Part shown: positions 9,758 through 18,535 of the stretch, one piece after another
Layout of the letters: each line of letters opens with the position of its first letter
Position numbering within the stretch: the stretch's first letter is position 1
From: Gammaproteobacteria bacterium
Lineage (GTDB): Bacteria; Pseudomonadota; Gammaproteobacteria; Steroidobacterales; Woeseiaceae
Assembly (NCBI GenBank): GCA_029863125.1
Contig: JAOTWB010000012.1
Span: 1-56,145, forward strand
Length of the DNA: 56,145 bases
Direction: 5' to 3'
Translations under genes and position numbers: made by a program
Notes under the pieces: generated by a model
Told to the model about the DNA's origin: nothing
What the model saw: only the letters and a program-made list of their open reading frames with translations
Databases searched by the model: none

Positions 9758-10723
9758 ATGCAGCGCGGGAATATTCTGGAAAAGTTGCACACCAGTGAGG
9801 AAGCGCAGCGGGCGGCCATAAAGCGTGCACAGACAGCGCTTGGCGGCATCATCCTCGGCAAGAACGAACAAATTACACTGGCACTGGCATGCCTGCTTGC
9901 CCGCGGACACCTCCTGATCGAAGATCTTCCGGGATTGGGCAAGACCATGCTTGCGCAAGCGCTGGCGCGAGTACTGGGCCTGAGCTTTCAGCGAATTCAG
10001 TTCACCAGCGATCTTCTGCCGGCCGACATCATCGGTGTATCGGTATTCCGTCAGAACCGCGGCGAATTCGAATTTCAGCCCGGACCAATATTTTCGCAGC
10101 TGATCCTGGCGGACGAAGTCAACCGTGCCACACCCAAAGCCCAAAGCGCGTTATTGGAGGGCATGGAGGAACAGCAGGTTTCCGTCGATGGAACGACGCG
10201 CGCGCTTCCCGATCCGTTCTTCGTGGTTGCGACACAAAACCCGGGCGACCAGATCGGCACCTTCCCTCTGCCCGAATCACAGCTCGACCGCTTCCTTATG
10301 CGTATTCAAATGGGTTACCCAAATGAAGACAGTGAACGGGAGTTGCTTGCGGGCGACGACCGGCGTTCAATGCTGAAGAACATCGAGCCCGTCGCGAATC
10401 CGGAGATGCTGATCGCATTGCAGAAATCGGTCAGGGGCGTGCACGTCAGCGAAGCGCTTATCGATTACATTCAGGCGCTCGTGCGCCATACTCGGGAATC
10501 GGCCGATATCGAAATCGGATTGTCGCCCCGTGGGGCGCAGGCGCTCGTGGCAGCCGCAAGAGCCGTGGCATTCGTCGAGAATCACTCCGGCGCCTTCCCC
10601 GATGATGTCCAGGCCGTGTTTGCGGCAATCGCGGGTCACAGACTCAAACCCGCCGGGGGTACCCGATTCCGCAGCCCGGCCGAACTTTGCCAGCATGTCC
10701 TCGATTCCGTGGCCATTCCCTAG
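9758..10723 (+). CDS. MoxR family AAA+ ATPase
   Basis: 321 residues. Walker A is near residues 57-64 (G-L-G-K-T in D-L-P-G-L-G-K-T-M), Walker B is L-I-L-A-D-E-V-N-R-A near 110-118, and sensor 1 is V-V-A-T-Q-N-P. MoxR ATPases act as chaperones that insert cofactors or remodel envelope protein complexes, usually with a DUF58 and often a VWA protein. The ATG at 9758 follows GAGGA at about 9746. It is the first gene of a three-gene operon whose next start (10695) lies inside its 3' end. Confidence 0.92.
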   Translation: MQRGNILEKLHTSEEAQRAAIKRAQTALGGIILGKNEQITLALACLLARGHLLIEDLPGLGKTMLAQALARVLGLSFQRIQFTSDLLPADIIGVSVFRQNRGEFEFQPGPIFSQLILADEVNRATPKAQSALLEGMEEQQVSVDGTTRALPDPFFVVATQNPGDQIGTFPLPESQLDRFLMRIQMGYPNEDSERELLAGDDRRSMLKNIEPVANPEMLIALQKSVRGVHVSEALIDYIQALVRHTRESADIEIGLSPRGAQALVAAARAVAFVENHSGAFPDDVQAVFAAIAGHRLKPAGGTRFRSPAELCQHVLDSVAIP

Positions 10724-11705
10724 CCCGGGCGGATTGCTGAGCTCCCTCCGAAGGGGCGCCGTCGCGCGCGTCGGGCGCTGGGCCCGCAGGCGCCAGGGCA
10801 CGGACCCGGCCACCACGAAGCTGCGGCCTGGCCGCGTTTATATTCTGCCGACAGGCGTTGGCATCGTGTTCGGCATCATGGTATTTGCCATGTTGTTGGG
10901 CTCGATGAACTACAACAACAACCTCTCCTTTGTCCTGACATTTATTCTGATCGGCATCGGCTTCGTATCGATGCACCAGTGCCAGCGAAACCTCGTCGGT
11001 CTTGAGCTGACGTTTGCCGGAACCGAACCGGTTTTTGCGGGGCAGGCAATGCGCTTTGGCATCGCCGTTGCCAACCGTTCGAAGACCGCACGTTACGGCA
11101 TTCGCCTGTACCGGGAAGGAATTGAGAGTGATATACACGACCTTAAGCCCGGGGAAAGCAAGGTGTTCATCCTTGCCGTTCCGACCGAGCAGCGCGGCTG
11201 GATCACGCTGGACCGCTTCGGCATCCGCACGCTTTTTCCGTTTGAATTATTCCGGGCATGGGCATGGCTGCACATGGACATCAGCGCTGTTGTTTTTCCG
11301 CAGCTGGCCACGAACCCCCCGGAGCCGCCGCCAACGATGGTTGCACACGGCCATCGGCAGCACGATGCGCGTGGAGAAGAAGATTTCGCCGGACTTCGTA
11401 AATATCATGAAGGTGATTCACCGCGGCACGTAGCGTGGAAAGCATATGCGCGAAGCGGACAGCTCCTGTCAAAACAGTTTGCCGGCGCAGACACGAGCAG
11501 TCAGTGGTTTGACTACGACCACATTCCCGTTGACGACGTGGAACAGCGGCTATCCATACTGACTCGCTGGGTCGTTGACGCCGACCGCACTCGTGAAGAC
11601 TACGGATTGCGACTGCCTGGCACGGAGTTCGAGCCCGCACACGGTGAGGCGCATCGCAGAGCGTGCCTCGAGGCGCTCGCGTTATTCGAGAAAGGCACGA
11701 CATGA
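10695..11705 (+). CDS. DUF58 domain membrane protein
   Basis: 336 residues. Two close hydrophobic segments (about 50-70 and 73-90) are followed by a soluble domain with the DUF58 hallmark G-L-R-K-Y-H-E-G-D-S-P-R-H-V-A-W-K near residues 232-250. DUF58 proteins regularly accompany MoxR ATPases and transglutaminase-like proteins; their biochemical role is unknown. I chose the ATG at 10695, which overlaps the moxR frame by 29 bases; a later start cannot be excluded. The stop overlaps the next ATG as ATGA (11702-11705). Confidence 0.88.
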   Translation: MSSIPWPFPSPGGLLSSLRRGAVARVGRWARRRQGTDPATTKLRPGRVYILPTGVGIVFGIMVFAMLLGSMNYNNNLSFVLTFILIGIGFVSMHQCQRNLVGLELTFAGTEPVFAGQAMRFGIAVANRSKTARYGIRLYREGIESDIHDLKPGESKVFILAVPTEQRGWITLDRFGIRTLFPFELFRAWAWLHMDISAVVFPQLATNPPEPPPTMVAHGHRQHDARGEEDFAGLRKYHEGDSPRHVAWKAYARSGQLLSKQFAGADTSSQWFDYDHIPVDDVEQRLSILTRWVVDADRTREDYGLRLPGTEFEPAHGEAHRRACLEALALFEKGTT

Positions 11706-13660
11706 AAGTGCGGCCACGCGGGACAGACGGATCGCTGCTCTCGAGCCTGCCATGGACCATGGCCGCGCTAGCGGTGTCTGTCGCTCCGCATCTTCCCTAC
11801 CTGCCGATCTGGATAAGCGGCGCGTTTTTTGGCTGCGCCGTCTGGCGCTACCTCATCGAGAGGCGCCGCCGGGCGCTGCCGTCCGTCTGGTTCCGTGCGC
11901 TGCTGGCGCTCGCTTGTTTCATGGGAGTGCTTGTAACTTACGCCACCATTAGCGGCGTCGGGCCCGGCTCGGCTCTGCTCGCCATCATGGCCGCATTGAA
12001 GCTCTTGGAGACAAGAAAGCGACGTGACCAGTTCGTTCTGTTGTTTATCTCGATCTTTCTCGTCATGTCCTCGCTGCTGCGCGAGCAGTATCTCTGGTCC
12101 CTGCCCTATCTGATTATCAGCATCGTCGTAATTATGACCGCATGGCTACGCATGTCCGCCGACCACGACGAGCCCGCCAGGCAGAGCTTCTCGACCGGTG
12201 GCCGGCTGCTGCTCTATGCAGCGCCGCTGACTGTTGCAATGTGGATATTCTTCCCACGCATCGCCGTACCATTCTGGGCGGTACCGATGGACACCGGCAC
12301 AGCGACGACTGGCATCAGCGATTCCATGAGTCCTGGGGATGTCAGCAAACTGTCGCTCTCGGATGCCGTCGCATTTCGCGTCAAGTTCGATGGCCCTATT
12401 CCCGCCGCGCGGTACCGCTACTGGCGCGGGCTTGTATTGACCGTATTCAATGGCCGAACCTGGTCGATGAACGATCCCTATGAGGGTCCGCGCGTGCATG
12501 AGGAGGTTTCCGGGCTAAGCGATCCGATCCAATACAAGATCACGCTAGAAGCCACCCGCCAATCGTGGGTTTTCGCGCTCGACATGCCGCAGTCCTGGAC
12601 ATTGGATAGTACGATCATGGGTCCGCAGCAACAGCTCGTCCGGGCACGGCCGATCGATCAACGTGTTTCTTACGACGCGGTCTCCTACATCGACTTCAGC
12701 ACTAACGCGAATCTGAGCAAATATGCGCGATCCTGGTATCAGCAGTTACCCGACGGCAGCAACCCGCGCACACAGGCCCTTGCGAGGAACATGCGTAGCG
12801 CTGCGGGATCTGACAATGCCTTTATTGAAGCGGTCCTGCGCAAGTTCAACGAGGAAGAGTACTTCTACACATTGGAGCCGCCGCCGCTGGGCAGTAATTC
12901 AGTCGACCGCTTCCTGTTCGATACTCGGCGCGGATTTTGTGAACACTTTGCATCGGCGTTTGCGGTGATCATGCGTGCCGCCGGCGTACCCGCTCGCATC
13001 GTGCTTGGCTATCAGGGCGGCGAAATAAATCCGATTGCCGGCCATCTGATCGTGCGCCAGTCCGACGCCCACGCATGGAACGAAGTCTGGCTCCCGGGCT
13101 ACGGCTGGTACCGGATCGATCCGACCGCGGCCGTCGCCCCGGATCGCATTGACCTGGGCGCCAACGATGCGGCGTTCGAAGGATTTGGCGCGGCCTGGGG
13201 ATCGTCCGCACAGTCACAATTCCTGCAGCGTCTGTCAATGGCGCTGGACGCGCTTGACGCGAGATGGAATGACTGGGTGCTGGGCTACGGCCCGGAAAGG
13301 CAAAACCAGTTCATGGAATGGCTTGGCATGCAAAACCCCGATTGGCAAAAACTGATGCTAACAATGATAGGTCTGGTCCTTGCGTTGATCGCCCTGATCA
13401 GCCTGTTGCTAGCATGGCGCTATAAACCGCCGGCATCAGACGCCGCCGCATTGCTCTTCCGGCGTTTCGCCCGGAAGACAGGCCTTGAACCCGGTACAGG
13501 TGAAACTTCGACACGTTTTGCACAGCGCGCTATACAATCCGGCCGGCTGCCGGCAGCTGCCGTCGAGTCGGTCACTTCCGCTTACCATGACGCACGTTAC
13601 GGCCCTGGCGACGAATCCGCTATAGCCCGCCTCAAGCGCGCGGTCGATGCTATTCGGTAG
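11702..13660 (+). CDS. tgpA: TgpA-type transmembrane transglutaminase-like protein
   Basis: 652 residues. N-terminal membrane helices (first ~190 residues, DUF3488 region), then a periplasmic region with a transglutaminase core: Cys in R-G-F-C-E-H (about residue 413), His in D-A-H-A-W-N-E-V (about 457) and Asp in R-I-D-P-T-A (about 473), an intact triad. One further helix lies near 560-580, then a cytoplasmic DUF4129-like tail. TgpA of Pseudomonas aeruginosa is an essential inner-membrane protein of this type. The MoxR/DUF58/TgpA order suggests an envelope-assembly unit. It overlaps the convergent MFS gene by 11 bases. Confidence 0.9.
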   Translation: MKVRPRGTDGSLLSSLPWTMAALAVSVAPHLPYLPIWISGAFFGCAVWRYLIERRRRALPSVWFRALLALACFMGVLVTYATISGVGPGSALLAIMAALKLLETRKRRDQFVLLFISIFLVMSSLLREQYLWSLPYLIISIVVIMTAWLRMSADHDEPARQSFSTGGRLLLYAAPLTVAMWIFFPRIAVPFWAVPMDTGTATTGISDSMSPGDVSKLSLSDAVAFRVKFDGPIPAARYRYWRGLVLTVFNGRTWSMNDPYEGPRVHEEVSGLSDPIQYKITLEATRQSWVFALDMPQSWTLDSTIMGPQQQLVRARPIDQRVSYDAVSYIDFSTNANLSKYARSWYQQLPDGSNPRTQALARNMRSAAGSDNAFIEAVLRKFNEEEYFYTLEPPPLGSNSVDRFLFDTRRGFCEHFASAFAVIMRAAGVPARIVLGYQGGEINPIAGHLIVRQSDAHAWNEVWLPGYGWYRIDPTAAVAPDRIDLGANDAAFEGFGAAWGSSAQSQFLQRLSMALDALDARWNDWVLGYGPERQNQFMEWLGMQNPDWQKLMLTMIGLVLALIALISLLLAWRYKPPASDAAALLFRRFARKTGLEPGTGETSTRFAQRAIQSGRLPAAAVESVTSAYHDARYGPGDESAIARLKRAVDAIR

Positions 13661-14945
13661 TCGGCTCCGACGGCCGTGTCCGCACCAGGGACAGCAGCAG
13701 CGCGCCGGCAAGAAATAGCGGCATCAGCGTAAGCAGGACCCACTTAGGGTCGTCAGACAGCATCGCCGCTGTGGCGACCATCGCGGGACCCAGCACGTGT
13801 GCAAACTTGGTGACCATGTTGTAGAAACCGAAGAACTCGCCGGGCTGTTCGGGCGGTATAAGCGAGGCATACAGCGATCGGCTCAATCCCTGCACGCCGC
13901 CCTGCACTGTGCCAATCACGATCGCCATGACGTAAAACTGTTGAACATCACGCATGAATATCGCCCAGGCGGACATGCCGATGTAGACGAGTAACGCGAA
14001 ATAAATGCCTGACTTGGGACCGAAGTGATGCGCGACAAATCCGTATACCAGCGTCGCCGGAAAGCCGATGAAGTTGGTGATGAGCAGAGCCATCACGAGG
14101 TCCCTGTCGTCGAACCCGAGCCGCTGGCCGTAATTGACCGCCATAAAAATCACGGTAAATACGCCGCCGATATACAGCCAGTAGCCGGTGAGAAAGACGA
14201 CGACGTTTCGATACTGGCCGACTTTGCGCATCGTCGCTCTGAGTTCAGCGTACGCGGCGCGAATGGCACCACTGCTGACCTCGAGCGGGCTGTGACGCTC
14301 GGGAACCAAATACAGCAACGGAATCAGGAAGATGGCCCACCATGCGCCCACGGAAATGAAGGCGAAGCTGAATACCTCCGAAGTATCCACAAAGCCGAAG
14401 GTCGCCGGCGACGACAACATCCAGAGATGCAGTGCCAGCAGCGCGGCGCCACCGAGGTAACCGAGCGAGAATCCCAGGGTCGAGACGAAGCTGTAGTAGC
14501 GGGGCTCGCAGACGTCGATCAGCAGGGAATCGTAAAACACCACTGAACTGTAGTAGCCGATGGACGCGAACAGGTAGACGCCGAGCGCGAGCGGCCAGTC
14601 TCCCTGGCCGACGAGCCCCAGCGCCGCCGTCATCGTCGCGCCGATTATGGCGAGCACGAACAGAAAGCGTTTTCGATAGCCTCCCGCGTCAGCAATGGTG
14701 CCGAATAACGGCGCCGTCACACAAACAATGACGCTGGCCGCAAACGTAATCCAGCCCAAACGCGCCGTTACGGCCGAACCGTCGTCACCGATGCTCCAGT
14801 AGTTGCCGAGCACCAGCGGAAAAAGGACCGCAAGAACACTCAGGGCAAAAGCGGAATTCGCCCAATCGTAAAGCGCCCAGCCGATGACTCGTCTATTGAA
14901 AATCGGGAATATCGACAATCTCTCGTCTCGATTCCGAGGCCTCAT
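13650..14945 (-). CDS. MFS transporter, UMF1/Atg22-like
   Basis: 431 residues with about 12 membrane helices. The N-terminal motif G-W-A-L-Y-D-W-A-N-S-A-F-A near residue 20 is characteristic of the UMF1 (vacuole effluxer Atg22-like) branch of the major facilitator superfamily; a second recognisable stretch is Q-G-G-V-Q-G-L-S-R-S near residue 350. The substrate in bacteria is unknown; amino-acid efflux is the role in yeast. The ATG at 14945 lies 2 bases after the prfC stop, so it is probably cotranscribed with prfC; an ATG at 14987 inside prfC is less likely. Confidence 0.85.
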   Translation of the reverse strand: MRPRNRDERLSIFPIFNRRVIGWALYDWANSAFALSVLAVLFPLVLGNYWSIGDDGSAVTARLGWITFAASVIVCVTAPLFGTIADAGGYRKRFLFVLAIIGATMTAALGLVGQGDWPLALGVYLFASIGYYSSVVFYDSLLIDVCEPRYYSFVSTLGFSLGYLGGAALLALHLWMLSSPATFGFVDTSEVFSFAFISVGAWWAIFLIPLLYLVPERHSPLEVSSGAIRAAYAELRATMRKVGQYRNVVVFLTGYWLYIGGVFTVIFMAVNYGQRLGFDDRDLVMALLITNFIGFPATLVYGFVAHHFGPKSGIYFALLVYIGMSAWAIFMRDVQQFYVMAIVIGTVQGGVQGLSRSLYASLIPPEQPGEFFGFYNMVTKFAHVLGPAMVATAAMLSDDPKWVLLTLMPLFLAGALLLSLVRTRPSEPTTE

Positions 14946-14947
14946 GA

Positions 14948-16528
14948 TCAGTGCTCTCGCGTTTTGCGGAACGCAATCTCCGGCCAACGCTCCTCGGTCA
15001 GGCTCAGGTTGACCCTGGTAGGCGCAATGTAGACCAGACTGTCGCCGTGATCCAGCGCCAGGTTGTCGTGCGCCTTGCGTTCGAAGTCAGACAGCATCTT
15101 GGCATCGTTAGATTCGACCCATCGTGCCGTAGCGACATTGACCGTTTCGAACTGACATTCGACGTTGTACTCGTGGCGCAGGCGATGCGCCACAACATCG
15201 AACTGCAGCGGACCGACGGCGCCGAGGATCAGGTCGTTATTGCGAAGCGGCTTGAACAATTGCGTTGCGCCCTCCTCGCACAGTTGGGCGAGGCCTTTTT
15301 GCAGCGCTTTGAGACGGAGCGGATCTTTCAGGACGGCTCGCCGGAAGATCTCCGGCGCGAAATTAGGTATCCCGGTAAAGCGAATGTACTCTCCTTCCGA
15401 AAAGCTGTCGCCGATATTTATCGTGCCGTGATTATGCAGGCCGATAATGTCACCGGCGTAGGCCGTCTCTGCATGCTGCCGGTCGGCAGCCATAAACGTA
15501 ATTGCGTCGGGGATTTTGACTTCCTTGCCCAGGCGAACGTGCAGCACACGAATTCCCCTGCGGTATTCGCCCGAACAAATTCGCATAAAGGCGATGCGAT
15601 CGCGATGACCAGGATCCATGTTTGCCTGGATTTTGAAGACGAAGCCCGTCAATTTTTCTTCGGTCGGACTAACGTCGCGCTGCTCGCTCGCACGCACCAG
15701 CGGAGCGGGCGCGTGCATCACGAATTCGTCCAGCAGTTCCTTAACACCGAAGTTGGAAATCGCGGAACCGAAAAAGACCGGCGTCTGCCTCGCCGCCAGG
15801 TACTCGTCCAGCAGGAAATCCGGGCACGCGCCTTTCACAAGGTCTATTTCCTCGCGAAAAGCGTCGGCCGCATCACCGAGCACTTGAGCTGCCTCTTCCG
15901 ACTGCAGGCCATCGACTACTCTAATGTCACCGGCCTTTTGGCGCCCGACGCGACTATAGAGGTAGATCTTGTCCTTCAACAGGTGGTAGACACCCTTCAA
16001 CGAACGACCCATGCCGATCGGCCATGTAATCGGCGCGCACTCGATCTTGAGGACCGATTCGATTTCGTCGAGCAATTCGATCGGCTCTCGCCCGTCGCGA
16101 TCCAGCTTATTGATGAACGTCATGATCGGCGTGTCGCGCAGCCGGCAGACTTCCATGAGCTTGATCGTGCGCGTCTCGACACCTTTGGCGCAATCAATGA
16201 CCATGAGCGCCGAATCAACGGCGGTCAAAGTGCGGTAGGTATCCTCGGAAAAGTCTTCATGACCCGGGGTATCCAGCAGATTGACGACATAGTCCTCGTA
16301 CGGGAACTGCATGACCGACGAGGTCACCGAGATGCCGCGCTGCTGTTCCAGTGCCATCCAGTCCGAGGTTGCGTGTCGACTTGCTTTTCGGCCCTTAACA
16401 GTGCCGGCGAGCTGAATGGCGCCGCCGTAGAGCAACAGCTTCTCCGTAAGCGTCGTCTTCCCCGCGTCCGGGTGCGAAATGATCGCGAACGTACGCCGTT
16501 TGCGTACCTGTTGTTCGATATTGGACAT
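14948..16528 (-). CDS. prfC: Peptide chain release factor 3 (RF3)
   Basis: 526 residues, near the E. coli length of 529. A translational GTPase that recycles RF1/RF2 after termination. The G domain has [10 protein letters not shown] (P-loop, residues about 18-27), the [11 protein letters not shown] switch and N-K-L-D-R-D. RF3-specific residues such as H-A-T-S-D-W-M near 52 are present. The start ATG at 16528 lies 8 bases after the rimI stop, so this strand reads UDG-rimI-prfC-MFS as one likely operon. Confidence 0.97.
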   Translation of the reverse strand: MSNIEQQVRKRRTFAIISHPDAGKTTLTEKLLLYGGAIQLAGTVKGRKASRHATSDWMALEQQRGISVTSSVMQFPYEDYVVNLLDTPGHEDFSEDTYRTLTAVDSALMVIDCAKGVETRTIKLMEVCRLRDTPIMTFINKLDRDGREPIELLDEIESVLKIECAPITWPIGMGRSLKGVYHLLKDKIYLYSRVGRQKAGDIRVVDGLQSEEAAQVLGDAADAFREEIDLVKGACPDFLLDEYLAARQTPVFFGSAISNFGVKELLDEFVMHAPAPLVRASEQRDVSPTEEKLTGFVFKIQANMDPGHRDRIAFMRICSGEYRRGIRVLHVRLGKEVKIPDAITFMAADRQHAETAYAGDIIGLHNHGTINIGDSFSEGEYIRFTGIPNFAPEIFRRAVLKDPLRLKALQKGLAQLCEEGATQLFKPLRNNDLILGAVGPLQFDVVAHRLRHEYNVECQFETVNVATARWVESNDAKMLSDFERKAHDNLALDHGDSLVYIAPTRVNLSLTEERWPEIAFRKTREH

Positions 16529-16536
16529 TTTTGAGC

Positions 16537-17013
16537 TCAGTCTTCTATGACAAGCTTCTTGGCGAGAACGGCCGCATCCTCGCGGCCTTGCTGAGACTGG
16601 TAGTAAGCCGGGCGATTCGCGACCTGGTAAAACCCTTTCTTGCGATACAGCGCCAGTGCCATCTTGTTGGACGGGCGTACTTCGAGGAAGACCTCCCTAA
16701 CGGACGCCGATCGAGCCCGAAACAGTATTTCATCGAGCAGGCGCTCGCCGTAACCCAGTGAGCGAAACTCGGGATCGACGCAAAGATTGAGAATATGCGC
16801 TTCACCGGCCGCCACCGAGAGAATGCCGTAACCCGCGACCCGCGCCTGGCGAATCAGGACGATGCATCGGTACCCGGCCAGCAGACAGTCCCGGAACACG
16901 CCGTGACTCCAGGGAAACTCATAGCTGCGGCGTTCGATATCGGAGACCATCTTGAGATCACCGTGCTGCATGTCCCGGATTGTGGTTGGTGGCTCGGCCA
17001 GCCGCGTATTCAT
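16537..17013 (-). CDS. rimI: Ribosomal protein S18 alanine N-acetyltransferase
   Basis: 158 residues, GNAT fold. The acetyl-CoA-binding segment is [10 protein letters not shown] in the middle, preceded by I-L-N-L-C-V-D-P, and followed by the RimI-typical V-F-L-E-V-R-P-S-N and Y-R-K-K-G-F. RimI acetylates the N-terminal alanine of S18; related enzymes acetylate other proteins. The ATG at 17013 overlaps the upstream stop as ATGA, which fixes the start; a start at 17049 inside the glycosylase gene is less likely. Confidence 0.9.
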   Translation of the reverse strand: MNTRLAEPPTTIRDMQHGDLKMVSDIERRSYEFPWSHGVFRDCLLAGYRCIVLIRQARVAGYGILSVAAGEAHILNLCVDPEFRSLGYGERLLDEILFRARSASVREVFLEVRPSNKMALALYRKKGFYQVANRPAYYQSQQGREDAAVLAKKLVIED

Positions 17014-17687
17014 GTGTCGCACTCCGCCGCAAGTCGCGTCGCGAGACAAAGATCGCTCCAGGACTTGGCTTTCTGCGAGGGACTCCGCAACAAGTAGGCC
17101 GGATGATAGGTGACGACGAGCGGAATCCCGCCGAAGTCATGCGGTCGGCCACGCATACGACCCACAGGCTCGTTGCTGCCGAGCAGGTTCTGGGCCGCGA
17201 TCCTGCCAACCGCGAGTATTATCTTCGGCTGCACCAGCTCGATCTGCCGCTCGAGGTACCGGCGACATGCCGCCGCCTCCTCGGGCCTCGGATCGCGGTT
17301 GTTTGGCGGCCGACACTTGAGAATATTGGCAATGAACACGCTGTCCCGGCTTTGCCCGATAGCGCGCAACATTTCATCGAGCAGCGTGCCGGCGCGGCCG
17401 ACAAATGGCTCTCCTCGACGATCCTCTTCCGCGCCCGGTGCCTCGCCGATAATCAGCCACTCGGCGTCCGGGTTGCCGACGCCGAATACCGTGTTCGTGC
17501 GACTCTGCGCCAGCTCGCAGCGCGTGCAGTGGGTAACGCACTCACGCAGCTCATTCCAGCCCATGCTGCCGGGCGCTTCGACAGATGCAGAGATCACCGG
17601 CTCTGGTGCATCCCTGGGCAACCAGACGTCGATCCCCATGGCCTGCAGGTAGGCGCGTCGTTGCTGTTCAGGGTGAATCATGGGCAA
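17010..17687 (-). CDS. Uracil-DNA glycosylase, family 4 (iron-sulfur)
   Basis: 225 residues. Removes uracil from DNA. The signature G-E-A-P-G-A-E-E-D and F-V-G-R-A-G near residues 77-95 and the second box H-P-A-Y-L-L-R near 195 mark family 4. Four cysteines for a 4Fe-4S cluster are placed as usual: C-T-R-C near residue 52, one in L-K-C-R-P-P-N and one in A-A-A-C-R-R. A long N-terminal extension of about 45 residues, with [11 protein letters not shown], is common in gammaproteobacterial members. Start at 17687 or the second ATG at 17681. Translation is coupled to rimI. Confidence 0.9.
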   Translation of the reverse strand: MPMIHPEQQRRAYLQAMGIDVWLPRDAPEPVISASVEAPGSMGWNELRECVTHCTRCELAQSRTNTVFGVGNPDAEWLIIGEAPGAEEDRRGEPFVGRAGTLLDEMLRAIGQSRDSVFIANILKCRPPNNRDPRPEEAAACRRYLERQIELVQPKIILAVGRIAAQNLLGSNEPVGRMRGRPHDFGGIPLVVTYHPAYLLRSPSQKAKSWSDLCLATRLAAECDT

Positions 17688-17766
17688 AGTCGGTGTTTCA
17701 CATTTCGGCCGGTGGACAGGCCGTAGTTTGCCACGCCGCCTGCTGCTTTACACGGAACGACTCGAT

Positions 17767-18396
17767 TCAGGAACGCGTCAGGGTGGCAATCAGGTCCTCG
17801 CCCGCGACGACCTGCTGCCCGGGCTTGACAAGAATCTTGCTGGTGATCGGCATATAGACGTCCGCATACTGCGCCAGCCGGAGGTAGGCGCAGCGATGGC
17901 CCTGCCCAATGCGCTCGCCAAAGCGTATGAACGATCGCGGCGCCAGGCCAAAGCGGTAACCGTGGAACTGCAGCACGACATTTTCGCCCTCGTCCGTCTG
18001 CACCCAGAGGGCATTCAACGGACAATCCGGCCCGATGCCCTCGACACTCGACTGCAAATCCATGACCTTGCCTTCAACCGGACTTCGTGCCGTGTAGGTG
18101 CCCAGGCCATTGACGCGAATACGAAGCAGGTAGGCCTCGCCCTGAACGACACACTTGTCGGTCGTTTCGACCGATACGACCGTACCGTCAGCCGGGCTGA
18201 TGATGCCCAGGGCAACCGATGGCACCTCCCGTATCGGATCGCGAAACAAGAAGTACAGCAGCGCGAGCAGGATCACGGGCAGAAGCACCAGCCAGGGATC
18301 GGCATAGCGCAGCAGTACGACGCCGACCGCCACGACCAGGATCATTGGCAGAATGCCCTCCTGGGCGATGAATGGATTGCGTTTCCCGTGCAACAC
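17767..18396 (-). CDS. Phosphatidylserine-decarboxylase-like protein lacking the pyruvoyl site
   Basis: 209 residues from a GTG start. Two N-terminal hydrophobic stretches (about 15-50) are followed by F-R-D-P-I-R-E and S-P-A-D-G-T-V, which are diagnostic for the short (archaetidylserine/phosphatidylserine) decarboxylase family. The catalytic end should read F-G-S-R-V-D, where the Gly-Ser bond is cleaved to make the pyruvoyl group; here it reads R-L-A-Q-Y-A-D-V-Y-M-P. The usual H-V-N-R-x-P-V-x-G is V-N-G-L-G-T-Y-T-A-R-S-P-V-E-G. I therefore infer a non-decarboxylating relative, possibly a lipid-binding membrane protein. It is divergent from proS. Confidence 0.7.
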   Translation of the reverse strand: MLHGKRNPFIAQEGILPMILVVAVGVVLLRYADPWLVLLPVILLALLYFLFRDPIREVPSVALGIISPADGTVVSVETTDKCVVQGEAYLLRIRVNGLGTYTARSPVEGKVMDLQSSVEGIGPDCPLNALWVQTDEGENVVLQFHGYRFGLAPRSFIRFGERIGQGHRCAYLRLAQYADVYMPITSKILVKPGQQVVAGEDLIATLTRS

Positions 18397-18486
18397 AGAA
18401 GAGTCTTCGATATGACGTCAACTTGGACGATCGCCTGCTTTAGCAGCCGAGTCAATATCGGAATCACGCAGCCATCACATCGTCGG

Positions 18487-18503
18487 GCAGAAACGGTTAG
18501 AAT
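18487..18503 (+). promoter_or_regulatory. Candidate promoter element upstream of proS
   Basis: GCAGAAACGGTTAGAAT ends in TAGAAT, a good -10-like hexamer 33 bases before the proS ATG. It differs at two positions from the element before pepA (4867-4883). Promoter role inferred. Confidence 0.4.
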
Positions 18504-18535
18504 GCGCGCCTCACGGACTGAAGGTTTTGCGATCG

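Noticed and set aside
14951-16534. 527-codon open frame antisense to prfC
   Set aside because: The opposite strand encodes full-length RF3 with all GTPase motifs; the antisense product has no recognisable domain. Long antisense frames are common in GC-rich genes.
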